A DNA stretch of 64,000 bases from Alphaproteobacteria bacterium. Its GTDB lineage: Bacteria; Pseudomonadota; Alphaproteobacteria; CACIAM-22H2. The notes below the pieces were generated by a model that did not search any database, was not told the origin of the DNA, and was given only the letters and a program-made list of their open reading frames with translations. This document shows, one piece after another, positions 1-10,071 of this stretch (positions are counted from its first letter, which is position 1; every line of letters begins with the position of its first letter). The position numbers and the translations under genes were made by a program. The DNA is taken from the NCBI GenBank assembly GCA_016124335.1, contig WGNX01000005.1, forward strand, positions 124,001-188,000. Reading direction: 5' to 3'.

Positions 1-2
1 CG

Positions 3-1409
3 CCGCGCGCCGCCTTCTGGACCGGCTGGTGGTTCGGGTTCGGGCATTTCACGCTCGGGCTCTACTGGATCGCGAATGCGCTGCTGATCGACTGGCAGAT
101 TTTCGGATGGATGATTCCGTTCGCCGTCTTCGGCCTTGCGGCGCTGCTCGGCGTGTTTACCGGCCTGGCGACGCTTGCCACATGCCTTGCCTGCGCACGC
201 GGGTTCCCGCGCGTCTTCGCGCTTGCAATTGCGTGGACGTGCGGCGAGTGGCTGCGCGGGCACGTCCTGACCGGCTTTCCATGGAACCTGATGGCGACGA
301 TCTGGGATTTCAGCCCGACAATGCTGCAGGGCGTCTCGGTTTTCGGCGCCTACGGCCTGTCGGCGCTAACCGTGCTGGTCGTTGCCGCACCCGCCGGACT
401 GCTGCGCGCCGGCCGATGGCGGTACCGGGACGCTGTAACGGCGGTAATCGCCGCAGGCCTCGTTGCAGGCGCCTGGGCGGCCGGGTCGAGCCGCCTTGCG
501 GCTGCCGACATCGGCATTGTTCCGGATGTGCGTCTGCGCCTTGTCCAGCCGAACGTGCCGCAGGAATTGAAATGGGATCCCGAGGCGCGTGAGGCGAACC
601 TGCAGCGGATGATCGAGATGAGCCGCCTGCCGGGTTTCGAAACGCGCACGCACGTTATCTGGTCGGAGACGGCGACGGCCTTTCCGATCTGGGGCGACAA
701 CGATGTACTTGCGATGCGCCGTGCGCAGATCGCCGCCGCGGTTCCGCCCGGCGGGATCCTCGTGACCGGAGCGCCGCGCGTCGTTCGCGAAACCGATGGC
801 TCGCTTCGTGCGTGGAATTCGCTGCATGCGCTGGATCAAACCGGCCGCATCGTCGCGACCTTCGACAAATTCCATCTGGTTCCGTTCGGCGAATATGTGC
901 CGCTGCGCGCCTATCTGCCGGTTGACCGCATCGTGCCCGGGACGATCGATTTCAGCGCCGGCCCCGGTCCCAGAAGCATCGAAATTCCCGGCCTGCCCCT
1001 CGCAAGTCCGTTGATATGTTACGAAATCATATTTCCCGGCAAGGTAGTCGCGCCCGACGAGCGCCCGGGCGTGCTGTTGAACCTGACGAACGATTCGTGG
1101 TTTGGCCAATCCGCAGGGCCATACCAGCATTTTGCGGCGGCGCGGTTGCGCGCGATCGAAGAAGGGCTGCCGTTAATTCGCTCTGCCGGCGGCGGCATAT
1201 CCGCAATCGTCGACCCGTTTGGACGCATACAGGCCGCACTTGGATTGGGCCAAACCGGCGTTCTTGATGCGGACCTCCCGATGTCGCTGCTGCCCACCCT
1301 TTTTGCACGGTATGGTGAAGCGGCATTTTTATTTGTGCTCGTATCAATTGCAATATCAGGGGCATTCGTCGGTCTAATTACGGATCGCACGGCATCGCAT
1401 CGTATGTAG
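3..1409 (+). CDS. lnt: Apolipoprotein N-acyltransferase Lnt (5' end outside window)
   Basis: Inner-membrane enzyme that adds the third acyl chain to apolipoproteins, the last step of lipoprotein maturation. The frame is open from base 3 with no start codon of its own, so the N-terminus lies upstream of the window. The first half is hydrophobic membrane segments. The second half is a nitrilase-like domain with the Glu-Lys-Cys triad visible: Glu in WSETA (codon 666-668), Lys in FDKFH (867-869) and Cys in LICYE (1017-1019). A C-terminal hydrophobic helix follows. It is followed on the same strand by an XRE regulator and metK, a usual alphaproteobacterial order. Confidence 0.95.
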   Translation, partial: PRAAFWTGWWFGFGHFTLGLYWIANALLIDWQIFGWMIPFAVFGLAALLGVFTGLATLATCLACARGFPRVFALAIAWTCGEWLRGHVLTGFPWNLMATIWDFSPTMLQGVSVFGAYGLSALTVLVVAAPAGLLRAGRWRYRDAVTAVIAAGLVAGAWAAGSSRLAAADIGIVPDVRLRLVQPNVPQELKWDPEAREANLQRMIEMSRLPGFETRTHVIWSETATAFPIWGDNDVLAMRRAQIAAAVPPGGILVTGAPRVVRETDGSLRAWNSLHALDQTGRIVATFDKFHLVPFGEYVPLRAYLPVDRIVPGTIDFSAGPGPRSIEIPGLPLASPLICYEIIFPGKVVAPDERPGVLLNLTNDSWFGQSAGPYQHFAAARLRAIEEGLPLIRSAGGGISAIVDPFGRIQAALGLGQTGVLDADLPMSLLPTLFARYGEAAFLFVLVSIAISGAFVGLITDRTASHRM

Positions 1410-1506
1410 TCTTGCCAATCGCCGCAGTTCACATAGAGCCGGGATTCGATTAGAAGTTAGAAATCCGATCAAGGATACGACGGGCGGACGTGGCTGAGAC
1501 TAAGCG

Positions 1507-2049
1507 ATGGCTGACAGGATGAAGCGCACGCCGCAGCATACGCGCGGTGCTCGCGGACGTGCCGCCCCCGGTCCAAATCCCATCGATATTCATGTCGGCC
1601 GCCGATTGCGCGAGCGCCGCACGATGCTGGGCTTGTCGCAGCAGGAAATCGGACGGTTGCTCGGCGTGACGTTCCAGCAGATCCAGAAGAACGAGCGCGG
1701 GACAAATCGCATGTCGGCATCCCGGCTGTTCGAAGCCGCGCGCGTGCTCGGCACGAATGTGCAATTTTTCTTCGACGAGATGCCCAACGAGATTCTGGTC
1801 TCGGGTCGCCGTCACATCCAGGGTGTCTCGGACGGGCCGTTGCCGGACTATCAACCCGACCCGATGGTCCGTCGGGAGACGATCGAGCTTGTCCGGGCCT
1901 ATTACGAGATCCCGGAGCGGAAAATCCGCGCACAGATGGTCAATACGATACGGGCCGTTGCCCGGGTTCATACGGCAACCGACGGCTCCGGTCGGCCGCG
2001 GCGTGGCCGGCCCCCCAAAAAGCCATCCGGAACGGCCCAAAAGACCTAA
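1507..2049 (+). CDS. XRE-family helix-turn-helix transcriptional regulator
   Basis: A 180-residue protein with a Cro/C1-type helix-turn-helix at about residues 29-85; [20 protein letters not shown] carries the recognition helix. The N-terminal 25 residues are basic and Pro/Gly-rich. The C-terminal half has no recognised domain and ends in a basic Arg/Pro/Lys-rich tail. A regulator of this type between lnt and metK is a conserved neighbourhood in alphaproteobacteria; its target is not apparent from sequence. The ATG at 1507 has only a weak Shine-Dalgarno, and the ATG five codons on (1519) is an alternative start. Confidence 0.85.
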   Translation: MADRMKRTPQHTRGARGRAAPGPNPIDIHVGRRLRERRTMLGLSQQEIGRLLGVTFQQIQKNERGTNRMSASRLFEAARVLGTNVQFFFDEMPNEILVSGRRHIQGVSDGPLPDYQPDPMVRRETIELVRAYYEIPERKIRAQMVNTIRAVARVHTATDGSGRPRRGRPPKKPSGTAQKT

Positions 2050-2204
2050 TTTCAGGGCCAATCCGTTCGATATTGACGGGCGGGGCGAACCTTGCCACAA
2101 GACGCCCGCATTCAGACCTGCACCGGCCCTCCCCATGGAATGGCAAGCTGGTCAGGCGCGTTGAGACACCCAACCGGCGCAACACTGCGCCCAGTTCCCG
2201 ATCC

Positions 2205-2209
2205 GGAGG
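2205..2209 (+). promoter_or_regulatory. Shine-Dalgarno deciding the metK start
   Basis: GGAGG ending 7 bases before the ATG at 2217. The reading frame is open further upstream (to 2073), but only the 2217 start has a ribosome site, and the family-conserved N-terminus begins right after it. Confidence 0.8.
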
Positions 2210-2216
2210 TCGGCCC

Positions 2217-3431
2217 ATGCGCAAGGGCGAATACGTTTTCACCAGCGAATCAGTGTCCGAAGGCCACCCCGACAAGGTTTCCGATCGCATTTCCGATGCG
2301 GTGGTCGACGCCTTCCTGGGCCTCGATCCCTATGCCCGTGTTGCGTGCGAAACGCTGGTTACGACAAACCGGATCGTGATCGCCGGCGAGGTCCGCCTCG
2401 ACAAGCGCAAGTGCGGCGCCAGGGCGCCCATGCTGGCCAGCGGCAAGGTCAACGCGAAGGTCATCGAGAAGCTGGCGCGCGAAGCGGTGCGCGAGATCGG
2501 CTACGAGCAGAAGGGCTTCCACTGGAAGAACGCGAAGGTCGCCGTCTATCTTCACGGCCAGTCGGCCGACATCGCCATGGGCGTCGACGCCAAGGGCAAC
2601 AAGGACGAAGGCGCGGGCGACCAGGGCATCATGTTCGGCTATGCGACGAACGAGACGCCCGAGCTGATGCCGGCGCCGCTGCAATTTTCGCACAACATCC
2701 TGCGGCTGATGGCCGAGGCGCGCCATTCGGGCAAGGAGAAGTATCTCGAGCCCGATGCGAAGAGCCAGGTCACGCTGCGCTATGTCGACGGCAAGCCGGT
2801 CGAGGCGACGGCCATCGTCGTGTCGACCCAGCACTCGGCCAAGGTCGATCAGGACGACGTGCGCAACATCGTGCGCCCCTACGTCCAGAAGGTCCTGCCC
2901 AAGGGCTGGCGCATTCCGGAGACCGAGTTCTACGTGAACCCGACCGGCAATTTCGTCATCGGCGGCCCGGACGGCGATTGCGGCCTCACGGGCCGCAAGA
3001 TCATCGTCGATACGTACGGCGGCGCCTCGCCGCACGGCGGCGGTGCGTTCTCCGGCAAGGATCCCACGAAAGTCGACCGTTCGGCCGCCTACGTCGCGCG
3101 CTACCTCGCCAAGAACGTCGTGGCCGCAGGCCTGGCCGACCGCTGCACGATCCAGCTGTCCTACGCGATCGGCGTGGCGAAGCCGCTGTCGGTTTACGTC
3201 AACACCGACAACACCAGCGAAGTCGACGAGAACAAGCTCTCCAAGGTTTTGCAGGAGCTCGTCAACCTGACGCCGCGCGGCATCCGCGAACATCTGGGTC
3301 TCAACAAGCCGATCTACCGTCGCACGTCGAGCTACGGCCATTTCGGCCGCACGCCGGAGAAGGACGGCGGATTCTCGTGGGAGCGCACGGATCTCGTGAA
3401 GGATCTGCGTTCGGCCTTCGGCGCGCGTTGA
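2217..3431 (+). CDS. metK: S-adenosylmethionine synthetase
   Basis: Makes S-adenosylmethionine from methionine and ATP in the cytoplasm. The 404-residue protein carries GHPDK (residues 16-20), the GAGDQG hexapeptide (132-137, ATP/triphosphate binding) and the glycine-rich [16 protein letters not shown] loop near the C-terminus. Length is normal to slightly long for alphaproteobacterial MetK. The TGA stop overlaps the TTG start of trmB, so the two are probably translationally coupled. I looked for a SAM-responsive riboswitch in the 167 bases upstream and recognised none. Confidence 0.97.
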   Translation: MRKGEYVFTSESVSEGHPDKVSDRISDAVVDAFLGLDPYARVACETLVTTNRIVIAGEVRLDKRKCGARAPMLASGKVNAKVIEKLAREAVREIGYEQKGFHWKNAKVAVYLHGQSADIAMGVDAKGNKDEGAGDQGIMFGYATNETPELMPAPLQFSHNILRLMAEARHSGKEKYLEPDAKSQVTLRYVDGKPVEATAIVVSTQHSAKVDQDDVRNIVRPYVQKVLPKGWRIPETEFYVNPTGNFVIGGPDGDCGLTGRKIIVDTYGGASPHGGGAFSGKDPTKVDRSAAYVARYLAKNVVAAGLADRCTIQLSYAIGVAKPLSVYVNTDNTSEVDENKLSKVLQELVNLTPRGIREHLGLNKPIYRRTSSYGHFGRTPEKDGGFSWERTDLVKDLRSAFGAR

Positions 3432-4159
3432 GCGCGCCTTCCGAAACTGACGGAAATGGCGAGGCGCCGGGCGATGCCCGGCGCCTTCTCCATTCCTACG
3501 GCAGGCGGCGCGGCCGTCGCCTCAAGCCGAACCAGAAGAATCTCGTCACCGGCGCGCTGCCCCGCTTCGCCGTTTCGGCGCCCGAGAAAGGCGAAAGGCT
3601 CGACGTGCCGGGCCTGTTCGGCTTCGTGCCGCGCGCGCTGTGGTTCGAAGTCGGATTCGGCGGCGGCGAGCATCTCGCGCATCAGGCCGCGAACAATCCC
3701 GACGTGGCGCTGATCGGTGCGGAGCCGTTCCTGAACGGCGTCGTTTCCGCTCTCCAGCACATCGAATCGCGCGGGCTGGCGAACGTTCGCCTCTATCAGG
3801 GCGACGCCCGCGACCTGCTGCCGTCGCTTGCCGACGGCGCGCTCGAAAAGCTGTTCGTGCTGCATCCCGACCCGTGGCCCAAGCTGCGCCACCACAAGCG
3901 CCGGCTGATCCAGCAACCGTTTCTCGACGAGGCGGCGCGTCTCCTCGGGCCGGGCGGCGAGCTTCGCCTTGCGACGGACGACGAACCCTATCTGGTTTGG
4001 ATGCTCGAACGCGTGCCGCGGCACCCGGCGTTCGAATGGACAGCGCGCACGGCCGATGACTGGCGGCTCTATCCGCCGGATGCGATCGAGACGCGCTATG
4101 CCGCAAAGGCAAGGCGCGAAGGCCGCAAGGCGACGATCCTGCGATTCAGGCGGCGATGA
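3428..4159 (+). CDS. trmB: tRNA (guanine-N7-)-methyltransferase TrmB
   Basis: Methylates G46 of tRNA at N7 using SAM. The SAM-binding region [12 protein letters not shown] and the family signature [14 protein letters not shown] are both present. No ATG precedes the conserved domain. The best start is TTG at 3428, overlapping the metK stop as TTGA, giving 243 residues, normal for the family. The 3' end overlaps the convergent otsA gene by 14 bases. The start codon is inferred and the identity is clear. Confidence 0.93.
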   Translation: MSAPSETDGNGEAPGDARRLLHSYGRRRGRRLKPNQKNLVTGALPRFAVSAPEKGERLDVPGLFGFVPRALWFEVGFGGGEHLAHQAANNPDVALIGAEPFLNGVVSALQHIESRGLANVRLYQGDARDLLPSLADGALEKLFVLHPDPWPKLRHHKRRLIQQPFLDEAARLLGPGGELRLATDDEPYLVWMLERVPRHPAFEWTARTADDWRLYPPDAIETRYAAKARREGRKATILRFRRR

Positions 4160-5513
4160 GGCCGCGCGCGGCTTCCAGTGTCGCGAGATATCCGCGCGCC
4201 CAAACGCCGGCCGTATTCGCCTCGACCGTCGCGTAATCGGCTTTCCATCGGGCGATGCGCTCCTCGAACGGCATCGCCAGTCCTTGCGCGATCGCATCGC
4301 CGATCGCATCGGCGTCGTAGGGATTGACCTTGAGGGCACCCGACAGCTCGGCCGCCGCGCCCGCGAATTCCGACAGCACGAGAACGCCCGGGTCCGAAGC
4401 CTGCTGGGCGGCGACATATTCCTTCGCGACGAGGTTCATTCCGTCGCGCAGCGGCGTCACCAAGCCGATGCGCGCCTGGCGATAAAAGGCCGCAAGCGCC
4501 TTTCGCGGATAGCCGCGGTTGATATAGCGCAGCGGCGTCCAGTCGAATTCGGCGTATTTGCCGTTGAGGCGCCCGGCCATGCCGTCAAGTTCGCGACGCA
4601 GCGCCCTGTAGTTCGCCACCTCGCCGCGCGAGACGGGCGCGATCTGCAGATACTGCACGCGGCCGTGCCAGTCGGGATTTCGCGCAAGGAAATTGGCGAA
4701 ACCGGCAATCCGGTTGGGAAGTCCCTTGGAATGATCGAGCCGATCGACGCCGATTACCAGCGCGCGATTTCCCGTACTCTCGGCAAGCCGTGCACCGGCC
4801 TCGCCGCTGGCAGACTTCGACGCCATCTCGGCAAATTGCTGGGTGTCGATCCCGATCGGAAATCCGCCGATCTCGAAGCGGCGCCCGAAGGCCTCGACCG
4901 ACGGCCCTTCGCCCGAACCCAGATAGTCGGCGAACTGATGGGCATGCGAAGCCGTCTGGAAACCGACGAGATCGTAGTGCGCAAGCGCCTCGGCAAGGTC
5001 GCGGTGGACCGGCAGGCTGCGGAACACTTCGGCAGCCGGCCAGGGAATATGCAGGAAGAAACCGATGCGGTTCGTCACGCCTTGGCGGCGCAGGATTCGT
5101 GCGAGCGGGATCAGATGATAGTCGTGAACCCAGAGCGTGTCGTCGGGCGCCAGCCGTTCGCGCACGATCCTCGCGAAGCGCTCGTTGACCTCGTTATAGA
5201 CCGCGTAGTCCTCGCGCCGATATTCGACCAGGCCAAGCCGGTAGTGGAACAGCGGCCACAGCACGGCGTTCGAGAATCCAGCATAGAAACCGGCATGCAT
5301 CTGCGGCGTCAGCCCGAAACCGACGATCTCCGTCCGGCGCATGCGACGGCTCGACGGCGGATCCGGATCTTCGGCGACGTCGCCGTTCCAGCCGATCCAT
5401 AACGCATCCTGGCGCGCAAGAACGTCGGCGAGCGCGACGGCCAGCCCGCCCGTGGCGCCGACCCGTGCGGTGGCAACGGGGATCCGATTTGAAACGACTA
5501 CGAGGCGTCCCAT
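4146..5513 (-). CDS. otsA: Trehalose-6-phosphate synthase (GT20)
   Basis: Transfers glucose from a nucleotide sugar to glucose-6-phosphate to give trehalose-6-phosphate. The 455-residue protein has the GT20 features: N-terminal VVSNRIP with a glycine loop (ATGGLAVAL), WVHDYHLIPL, and FFLHIPWPAAEVFRSLP. The ATG at 5513 is preceded by a good GGAGG; longer in-frame extensions lack family similarity. It is the last gene of the operon otsB-GH15-otsA, and its first 16 bases overlap the end of the GH15 gene. The product is an osmoprotectant precursor. Confidence 0.95.
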   Translation of the reverse strand: MGRLVVVSNRIPVATARVGATGGLAVALADVLARQDALWIGWNGDVAEDPDPPSSRRMRRTEIVGFGLTPQMHAGFYAGFSNAVLWPLFHYRLGLVEYRREDYAVYNEVNERFARIVRERLAPDDTLWVHDYHLIPLARILRRQGVTNRIGFFLHIPWPAAEVFRSLPVHRDLAEALAHYDLVGFQTASHAHQFADYLGSGEGPSVEAFGRRFEIGGFPIGIDTQQFAEMASKSASGEAGARLAESTGNRALVIGVDRLDHSKGLPNRIAGFANFLARNPDWHGRVQYLQIAPVSRGEVANYRALRRELDGMAGRLNGKYAEFDWTPLRYINRGYPRKALAAFYRQARIGLVTPLRDGMNLVAKEYVAAQQASDPGVLVLSEFAGAAAELSGALKVNPYDADAIGDAIAQGLAMPFEERIARWKADYATVEANTAGVWARGYLATLEAARGLIAA

Positions 5514-7294
5514 AGGCCCTCCTTCCAACCGCGATCGAGGCGCATTGCGGCGCCTACGAGCCCGGCCATGCAGTAGGTTTGCGGGAAATTGCCCCAAAGC
5601 TCCCCGGTCGAGGCGTCGAGATCCTCCGACAGAAGGCCGAGATGATTGGCACGCGCGAGGACGCGCTCGAAAACGGCGCGCCCGCGCTCGATCTCGCCTG
5701 CCGCCCCCAGCGCTTCGGCATACCAGAGCGAGCACACGATGAAGGCGGTCTCCGGACGGCCGAAATCGTCGGGATGCGCATAGCGCGCGATGAAACCGTC
5801 GCTGTCCAATTCACGGCCCACCACCTCAAGAGTGGACACGAAACGCGGGTCGCGCGCGGAAAGGAAGCCGACAAGCGGCATCACGAGCACGCTGCCGTCC
5901 ATCTCGCCGCCGTCGAGCGTACCGACAAACGCCTGCCGCGCGTCGTCCCAGGCACGCGCGAGGATCCCGGCCTTGATCTCGTCTGCTTCGGCGCGCCAGT
6001 TCCTGGCTTCCGAAACATCGCCAAGCCGTTCGGCAATGCGTGAAAGCCGGTCGAGACCGGCCCAGCACATCACGGCCGAATGCGTATGGATGGACGTGCG
6101 CCCGCGATATTCCCAGATCCCCGCATCAGGCAGGAAGGCGACCGAACGTGCATGATGGCCGAGCACGCACAGCCGCTCGTAGAGTGCTCGATCGCCAGGC
6201 ACAGGCAGACGTTCGTCGAAGAACATCTGGGCGGCCGCGACGATGACGCTGCCGTAGACGTCGTTCTGGACCTGATCGATCGCCGCATTGCCGAGGCGGA
6301 CGGGCCGATGCCCGCGGTAACCGCGCGCGTCGCCTGCTTCTGTTTCCTCTCCCGGATTTCCGCGCGTGATCGAATAGAGCGGCCGCAGGACGCCCGAAGG
6401 GCTTTCGGCGGCAACGTCGGTCGCGAAGGCGATGAATTCCTCCATCGTTCGCGTCGCACCCAGAAGATTGAAGGCGTAAACGACATGGAATGCGTCGCGC
6501 AGCCAGCACAGTCGGTAGTCCCAGTTGCGTGCGCTGCCCGGCGCTTCGGGGATCGATGTCGTAAGGGCCGCGACAAGCGCGCCCGTGTCTTCGTACTGGC
6601 AAAGTTTCAGCGATATCGCCGCGCGGATGACGGGGCCTTGCCAGTCGAAGGGAAGCGACAGGTAGCGCACCCACTCAAGCCAGTAGGCATGCGTTTCCTC
6701 GAGCCAGTTTGCGGCAATGGCATCGGGCGGCTCGGAAAGGCTTTCGTCGGCGCCGAAAACGAACGAATAGGCGCGCGCGACCACGAACGGCCGCGCATCG
6801 CGCACATAGGCCAATGGCGCATCGGTGGTCAGCCGCACCGAATGCGCTGAAAACGCGTAGCGAAGATGGTGGCTGCCTTGCAGCACGGCGGGCGCCGCAC
6901 CGTCGCGCAGGTTGCGCATCGCCAGATGCATGCTGACACGCGGCGCACCGGCGATCGGCTCGATCCGGCGAATCAGAGTCGGCGGCCGGAATATCCGTCC
7001 GTGGCGCTTGAAGCGCGGACAGAAATCCACGATGCGCAAGGCGCTGCCGTCCGCGCCGCGCAGGATCGTCTCGAGGATCGCGGTATTCCGCAGGTAGCGC
7101 TGTTCGGTCTCCGTCGGCACGGCCAATTCGAATGACCACGCGCCCTCGGGCGAATCGTCGTCGAGCAACGCGCCGAAAACCGGATCGGAATCGAAACGCG
7201 GATGGCACATCCAGACGACCCTACCGCGAGCATCGACCAGTGCGGCGACCTGCGAATTTCCGATGGCACCGAGTGCGAGCGAGCTTCCGGTCAT
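5498..7294 (-). CDS. Glycoside hydrolase family 15 protein (glucoamylase/trehalase type)
   Basis: A 598-residue cytoplasmic protein without a signal peptide. The N-terminal part (about residues 1-220) starts GAIGNSQVAALVDARGRVVW, as in GH15 proteins with a beta-sandwich domain. The C-terminal part contains RNWDYRLCWLRDAFHVVYAF, typical of the GH15 (alpha/alpha)6 barrel. GH15 includes glucoamylases, glucodextranases and trehalases. Its place between otsB and otsA, with ATGA overlap to otsB, suggests a trehalose or related alpha-glucoside substrate, but specificity cannot be read from sequence. Confidence 0.85.
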   Translation of the reverse strand: MTGSSLALGAIGNSQVAALVDARGRVVWMCHPRFDSDPVFGALLDDDSPEGAWSFELAVPTETEQRYLRNTAILETILRGADGSALRIVDFCPRFKRHGRIFRPPTLIRRIEPIAGAPRVSMHLAMRNLRDGAAPAVLQGSHHLRYAFSAHSVRLTTDAPLAYVRDARPFVVARAYSFVFGADESLSEPPDAIAANWLEETHAYWLEWVRYLSLPFDWQGPVIRAAISLKLCQYEDTGALVAALTTSIPEAPGSARNWDYRLCWLRDAFHVVYAFNLLGATRTMEEFIAFATDVAAESPSGVLRPLYSITRGNPGEETEAGDARGYRGHRPVRLGNAAIDQVQNDVYGSVIVAAAQMFFDERLPVPGDRALYERLCVLGHHARSVAFLPDAGIWEYRGRTSIHTHSAVMCWAGLDRLSRIAERLGDVSEARNWRAEADEIKAGILARAWDDARQAFVGTLDGGEMDGSVLVMPLVGFLSARDPRFVSTLEVVGRELDSDGFIARYAHPDDFGRPETAFIVCSLWYAEALGAAGEIERGRAVFERVLARANHLGLLSEDLDASTGELWGNFPQTYCMAGLVGAAMRLDRGWKEGLWDAS

Positions 7295-8010
7295 GCGGCC
7301 GCCGCGATGCGCTCGAGCGTGTCAAGCACCCGGTCGGGGCTGTCGATCTGGTAGCGTGCGCCTTCGAGCGTCGTGCCGACCGAAACGCCGTAGCCGCCGC
7401 CGGCCGTCGCGGCGTGGAAGCCGTCGATGTCGGGAATGTCGTTGCCGATGAAAATCGGGCGACGGCCCGCGAATGGCCGGAAGAGTGCCGCGCAGTCGAG
7501 GACGCGACCCTTGTTGATATGCGCCGGACGCAGTTCCACGACGTTGTGCGCGATGATGCAGGCAAGTCGTCCGTCCCACTCGGCGGCGAGCGCACGCATG
7601 TCGGAAAGCATGGAAAGGAAGGCAGGCGTGCCCGCCTCCAGATGCAGTGCCACGGTCGGGTTCTTGTCCTCGAGCAGCGAGCCGGGATGGCGGTCGCGGA
7701 TGGTGCCGCAGCGATCGAGCAGTTCGTCGTACCGCTCCACGCCGATATGCACGCTTTCCAGCGCCGGGTTGAAGAAACGGATCTCGGCGCCGTGCTGGCC
7801 GGCGGCCGGCAGGCGGATGTGCAGCATCGCGTCGAGTACCGCGATCGGGCGGCCGGTGACGATCATCGTGGCGCCGCGCGTGGCCGCCATCAGCCGACGC
7901 AGCACGTCGCGCACGCGCGATCCGGCCCGGGCGCCGTCCGGCGTCGGTGCGGTGTCGATCAGCGTTCCATCGAAATCCAGGAAGAACGCGTCGTTTCGGG
8001 TGGCGTCCAT
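7291..8010 (-). CDS. otsB: Trehalose-6-phosphate phosphatase
   Basis: Dephosphorylates trehalose-6-phosphate to trehalose. HAD-superfamily protein of 239 residues. Motif I is FLDFDGTLID near the N-terminus (nucleophile Asp), motif II is MIVTGRP, and the C-terminal Mg-binding motif is IFIGNDIPDIDG. First gene of the trehalose operon; the stop overlaps the GH15 start by 4 bases. The 94 bases upstream separate it from tyrA on the same strand, so read-through from the aromatic cluster is possible. Confidence 0.93.
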   Translation of the reverse strand: MDATRNDAFFLDFDGTLIDTAPTPDGARAGSRVRDVLRRLMAATRGATMIVTGRPIAVLDAMLHIRLPAAGQHGAEIRFFNPALESVHIGVERYDELLDRCGTIRDRHPGSLLEDKNPTVALHLEAGTPAFLSMLSDMRALAAEWDGRLACIIAHNVVELRPAHINKGRVLDCAALFRPFAGRRPIFIGNDIPDIDGFHAATAGGGYGVSVGTTLEGARYQIDSPDRVLDTLERIAAAA

Positions 8011-8104
8011 GTCACCTCTTGTTTCCGCGCGCGGAAACTAGGTGCTGGACGACGAATGCGGCCGGAATGTGGCGCGGGTAACCGGAGACCGCCCGATTCT
8101 TGCC

Positions 8105-8986
8105 TCAATCCTGCTTTTGCGCGACGACGCCCCGCCGGATGCGCCGCGCCTTCGTGAATAGCCGCTGCAACGTGGCGCCTTCGTCGTGGCGAATTGCCTT
8201 CTGCATCAGGGCTATATCCTCGTAGAGACGACCGAGCATCTCGAGGACGGCGTCCTTGTTCGCAAGGAAGATGTCGCGCCACATGATCGGGCTGGAGGCT
8301 GCCACGCGCGTGAAATCGCGAAACCCCGAGGCGGAGTATCTGAAAACTTCGGTCTGGAGGGTCGATTCCAGATCGCTGGCGGTGTTTACGATCGTGTAGG
8401 CAATGAGATGCGGCACATGGCTGGTGATCGCAAGCACGCGATCATGGTGCTGGGGTGTCATGCGCGTCACCCGGCTGCCAAGGCGGCGCCAGAGCGATTC
8501 GACGGTCGCGACGGCAGCCTTGGATGTGCCCGGTGGCGGCGTGACGATCCACCAGCGACCCTTGAAAAGCTCGGCGAATCCGGATTCGGGTCCCGAATTT
8601 TCGGTTCCGGCGATCGGATGTGCCGGAACGAGATGGGCATGCGCCGGCACATGCGGGGCAAGGTGGTCGATCGCCGCGCGCTTGACCGATCCGGCATCGG
8701 TCAGGATCGCCCCCCGCTTCAGGTGCCGACCGATAGTACGGGCAATGCGCGCATAGGCCGAAACCGGCGTGCAGATGACGACCATGTCGGCACCCGTCAC
8801 CGCTTCGACGGGGTTCGATACGATGCGGTCGGCAAGCTTGAGGCGCCGGATGGTCTGGCGCGCGGCAGCGCTTCCATCGCAGGCGACGATCCGGCGCGCA
8901 GCGCCGCTGCTTCGAACCGCGCGCGCGATCGACGAGCCGATCAGGCCGAACCCGATGATGGCGAGTGTTCCGACGACTGGTTTCAC
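8105..8986 (-). CDS. tyrA: Prephenate/arogenate dehydrogenase
   Basis: NAD(P)-dependent oxidative decarboxylation in tyrosine synthesis. The N-terminal Rossmann motif is IIGFGLIGSSIARAV (residues 10-24). DAGSVK and HPIAGTENSGPESG, both typical of TyrA, follow. The GTG start at 8986 overlaps the hisC stop (GTGA), giving 293 residues; upstream in-frame sequence is hisC in another frame. Whether the substrate is prephenate or arogenate cannot be decided. No fused chorismate mutase is present; a separate one is encoded two genes upstream. Confidence 0.93.
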   Translation of the reverse strand: MKPVVGTLAIIGFGLIGSSIARAVRSSGAARRIVACDGSAAARQTIRRLKLADRIVSNPVEAVTGADMVVICTPVSAYARIARTIGRHLKRGAILTDAGSVKRAAIDHLAPHVPAHAHLVPAHPIAGTENSGPESGFAELFKGRWWIVTPPPGTSKAAVATVESLWRRLGSRVTRMTPQHHDRVLAITSHVPHLIAYTIVNTASDLESTLQTEVFRYSASGFRDFTRVAASSPIMWRDIFLANKDAVLEMLGRLYEDIALMQKAIRHDEGATLQRLFTKARRIRRGVVAQKQD

Positions 8987-10071
8987 TTCAGGAATTCCTC
9001 GAGTGCGGCGACGACCTTGCGCATTTCGTCCTCGGTACCGATCGTGACGCGCAGGTGGTTGGGAAGACCGTAATTGGCAACCGCGCGCGGAATGATCGCG
9101 CGCGACATGAGAAACTCGTTGGCGGCGGCAGCCGTGTAACGGCCGTCGGCCGGAAACTCGACCATCACGAAATTGCCGACCGAGGGCAAAGCCTTGAGGC
9201 CGAGGCGCGCGACCTCGCCCGAAAACCACGGCAGCATCCGGTCGTTGTGCGCGCGGCATTTCTCCTGGAACGCAAGGTCTTCCATTGCCGCGACACCGGC
9301 GGCCTGTGCGCCTGCACCGACATTGAAGGGCCCGCGCACGCGGTTCAGCACGTCGACGACATTTGCCGGCGCATAAGCCCAGCCGAGCCGCATGCCGCCC
9401 ATCGCGAACAGTTTCGAGAACGTGCGCAGCATGACCGTATTCGCGCCGGCGTCGACCAACTCGGTGCCGTTCGAATAGTCGTTGCGGCTGACATATTCCG
9501 CATACGCCGCATCGACGATCAGCAGCGTGTGCGGCGGCAGGCCTTCGCGCAGGCGCTTCATCTCGCCAAGCGTGACGTACGAGCCCGTCGGGTTGTTCGG
9601 GTTGGCGAGAAAACACACCTTCGTCTTCGGTCCCGCCTTGGCGATCATCGCGTCGATATCCGTCCGGTACCCTTTTTCGCTCGCCCAGACCGGCGTGGCA
9701 CCTGCCGAATGCGCGGCGATGGGATACATGACGAAGCCGTATTGGCTGTAGAGGACCTCGTCGCCCGGGCCCGCATAGGCCTTGACGAGAAGGGAGATGA
9801 GTTCGTCCGAACCCGCACCGCAGACGATGCGCTCCGGATCGAGCGAAAAGCGCTTGCCGATGGCCGCGCGCAGGGCCGTAGCCCCGCCGTCGGGATAGCG
9901 GTGCATTTCGGCCGCCGCGCGCGTTGCCGCTTCCACCGCCTTGGGCGAGGGTCCAAGCGCACCCTCGTTCGATGAAAGCTTGATCGGTTTGGCGCCGCCG
10001 GGAACGGCGGATTTACCCCCGACATAGGGCGAAATTTCGAGAACGCCTTGCTTCGGCACCGGCGCGGTCAT
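8983..10071 (-). CDS. hisC: Histidinol-phosphate / aromatic aminotransferase
   Basis: PLP-dependent class I/II aminotransferase, 362 residues. NPNNPTGSY and the PLP-lysine region RTFSKLFAMGGMRLGW are visible, with IGTEDEMRK near the C-terminus as in HisC. The position between chorismate mutase and tyrA suggests it also works on aromatic 2-oxo acids or prephenate, as HisC paralogues in this neighbourhood often do. Overlaps both neighbours by 4 bases, so the three genes form one translationally coupled unit. Confidence 0.93.
   Translation of the reverse strand: MTAPVPKQGVLEISPYVGGKSAVPGGAKPIKLSSNEGALGPSPKAVEAATRAAAEMHRYPDGGATALRAAIGKRFSLDPERIVCGAGSDELISLLVKAYAGPGDEVLYSQYGFVMYPIAAHSAGATPVWASEKGYRTDIDAMIAKAGPKTKVCFLANPNNPTGSYVTLGEMKRLREGLPPHTLLIVDAAYAEYVSRNDYSNGTELVDAGANTVMLRTFSKLFAMGGMRLGWAYAPANVVDVLNRVRGPFNVGAGAQAAGVAAMEDLAFQEKCRAHNDRMLPWFSGEVARLGLKALPSVGNFVMVEFPADGRYTAAAANEFLMSRAIIPRAVANYGLPNHLRVTIGTEDEMRKVVAALEEFLK

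Noticed and set aside
2050..2216. SAM-responsive riboswitch before metK
   Set aside because: Searched by eye for SAM-II and SAM/SAH core elements; none recognisable. A covariance-model scan would settle it.
2250..3341. 363-codon minus-strand frame opposite metK
   Set aside because: Antisense to metK and explained by codon bias.
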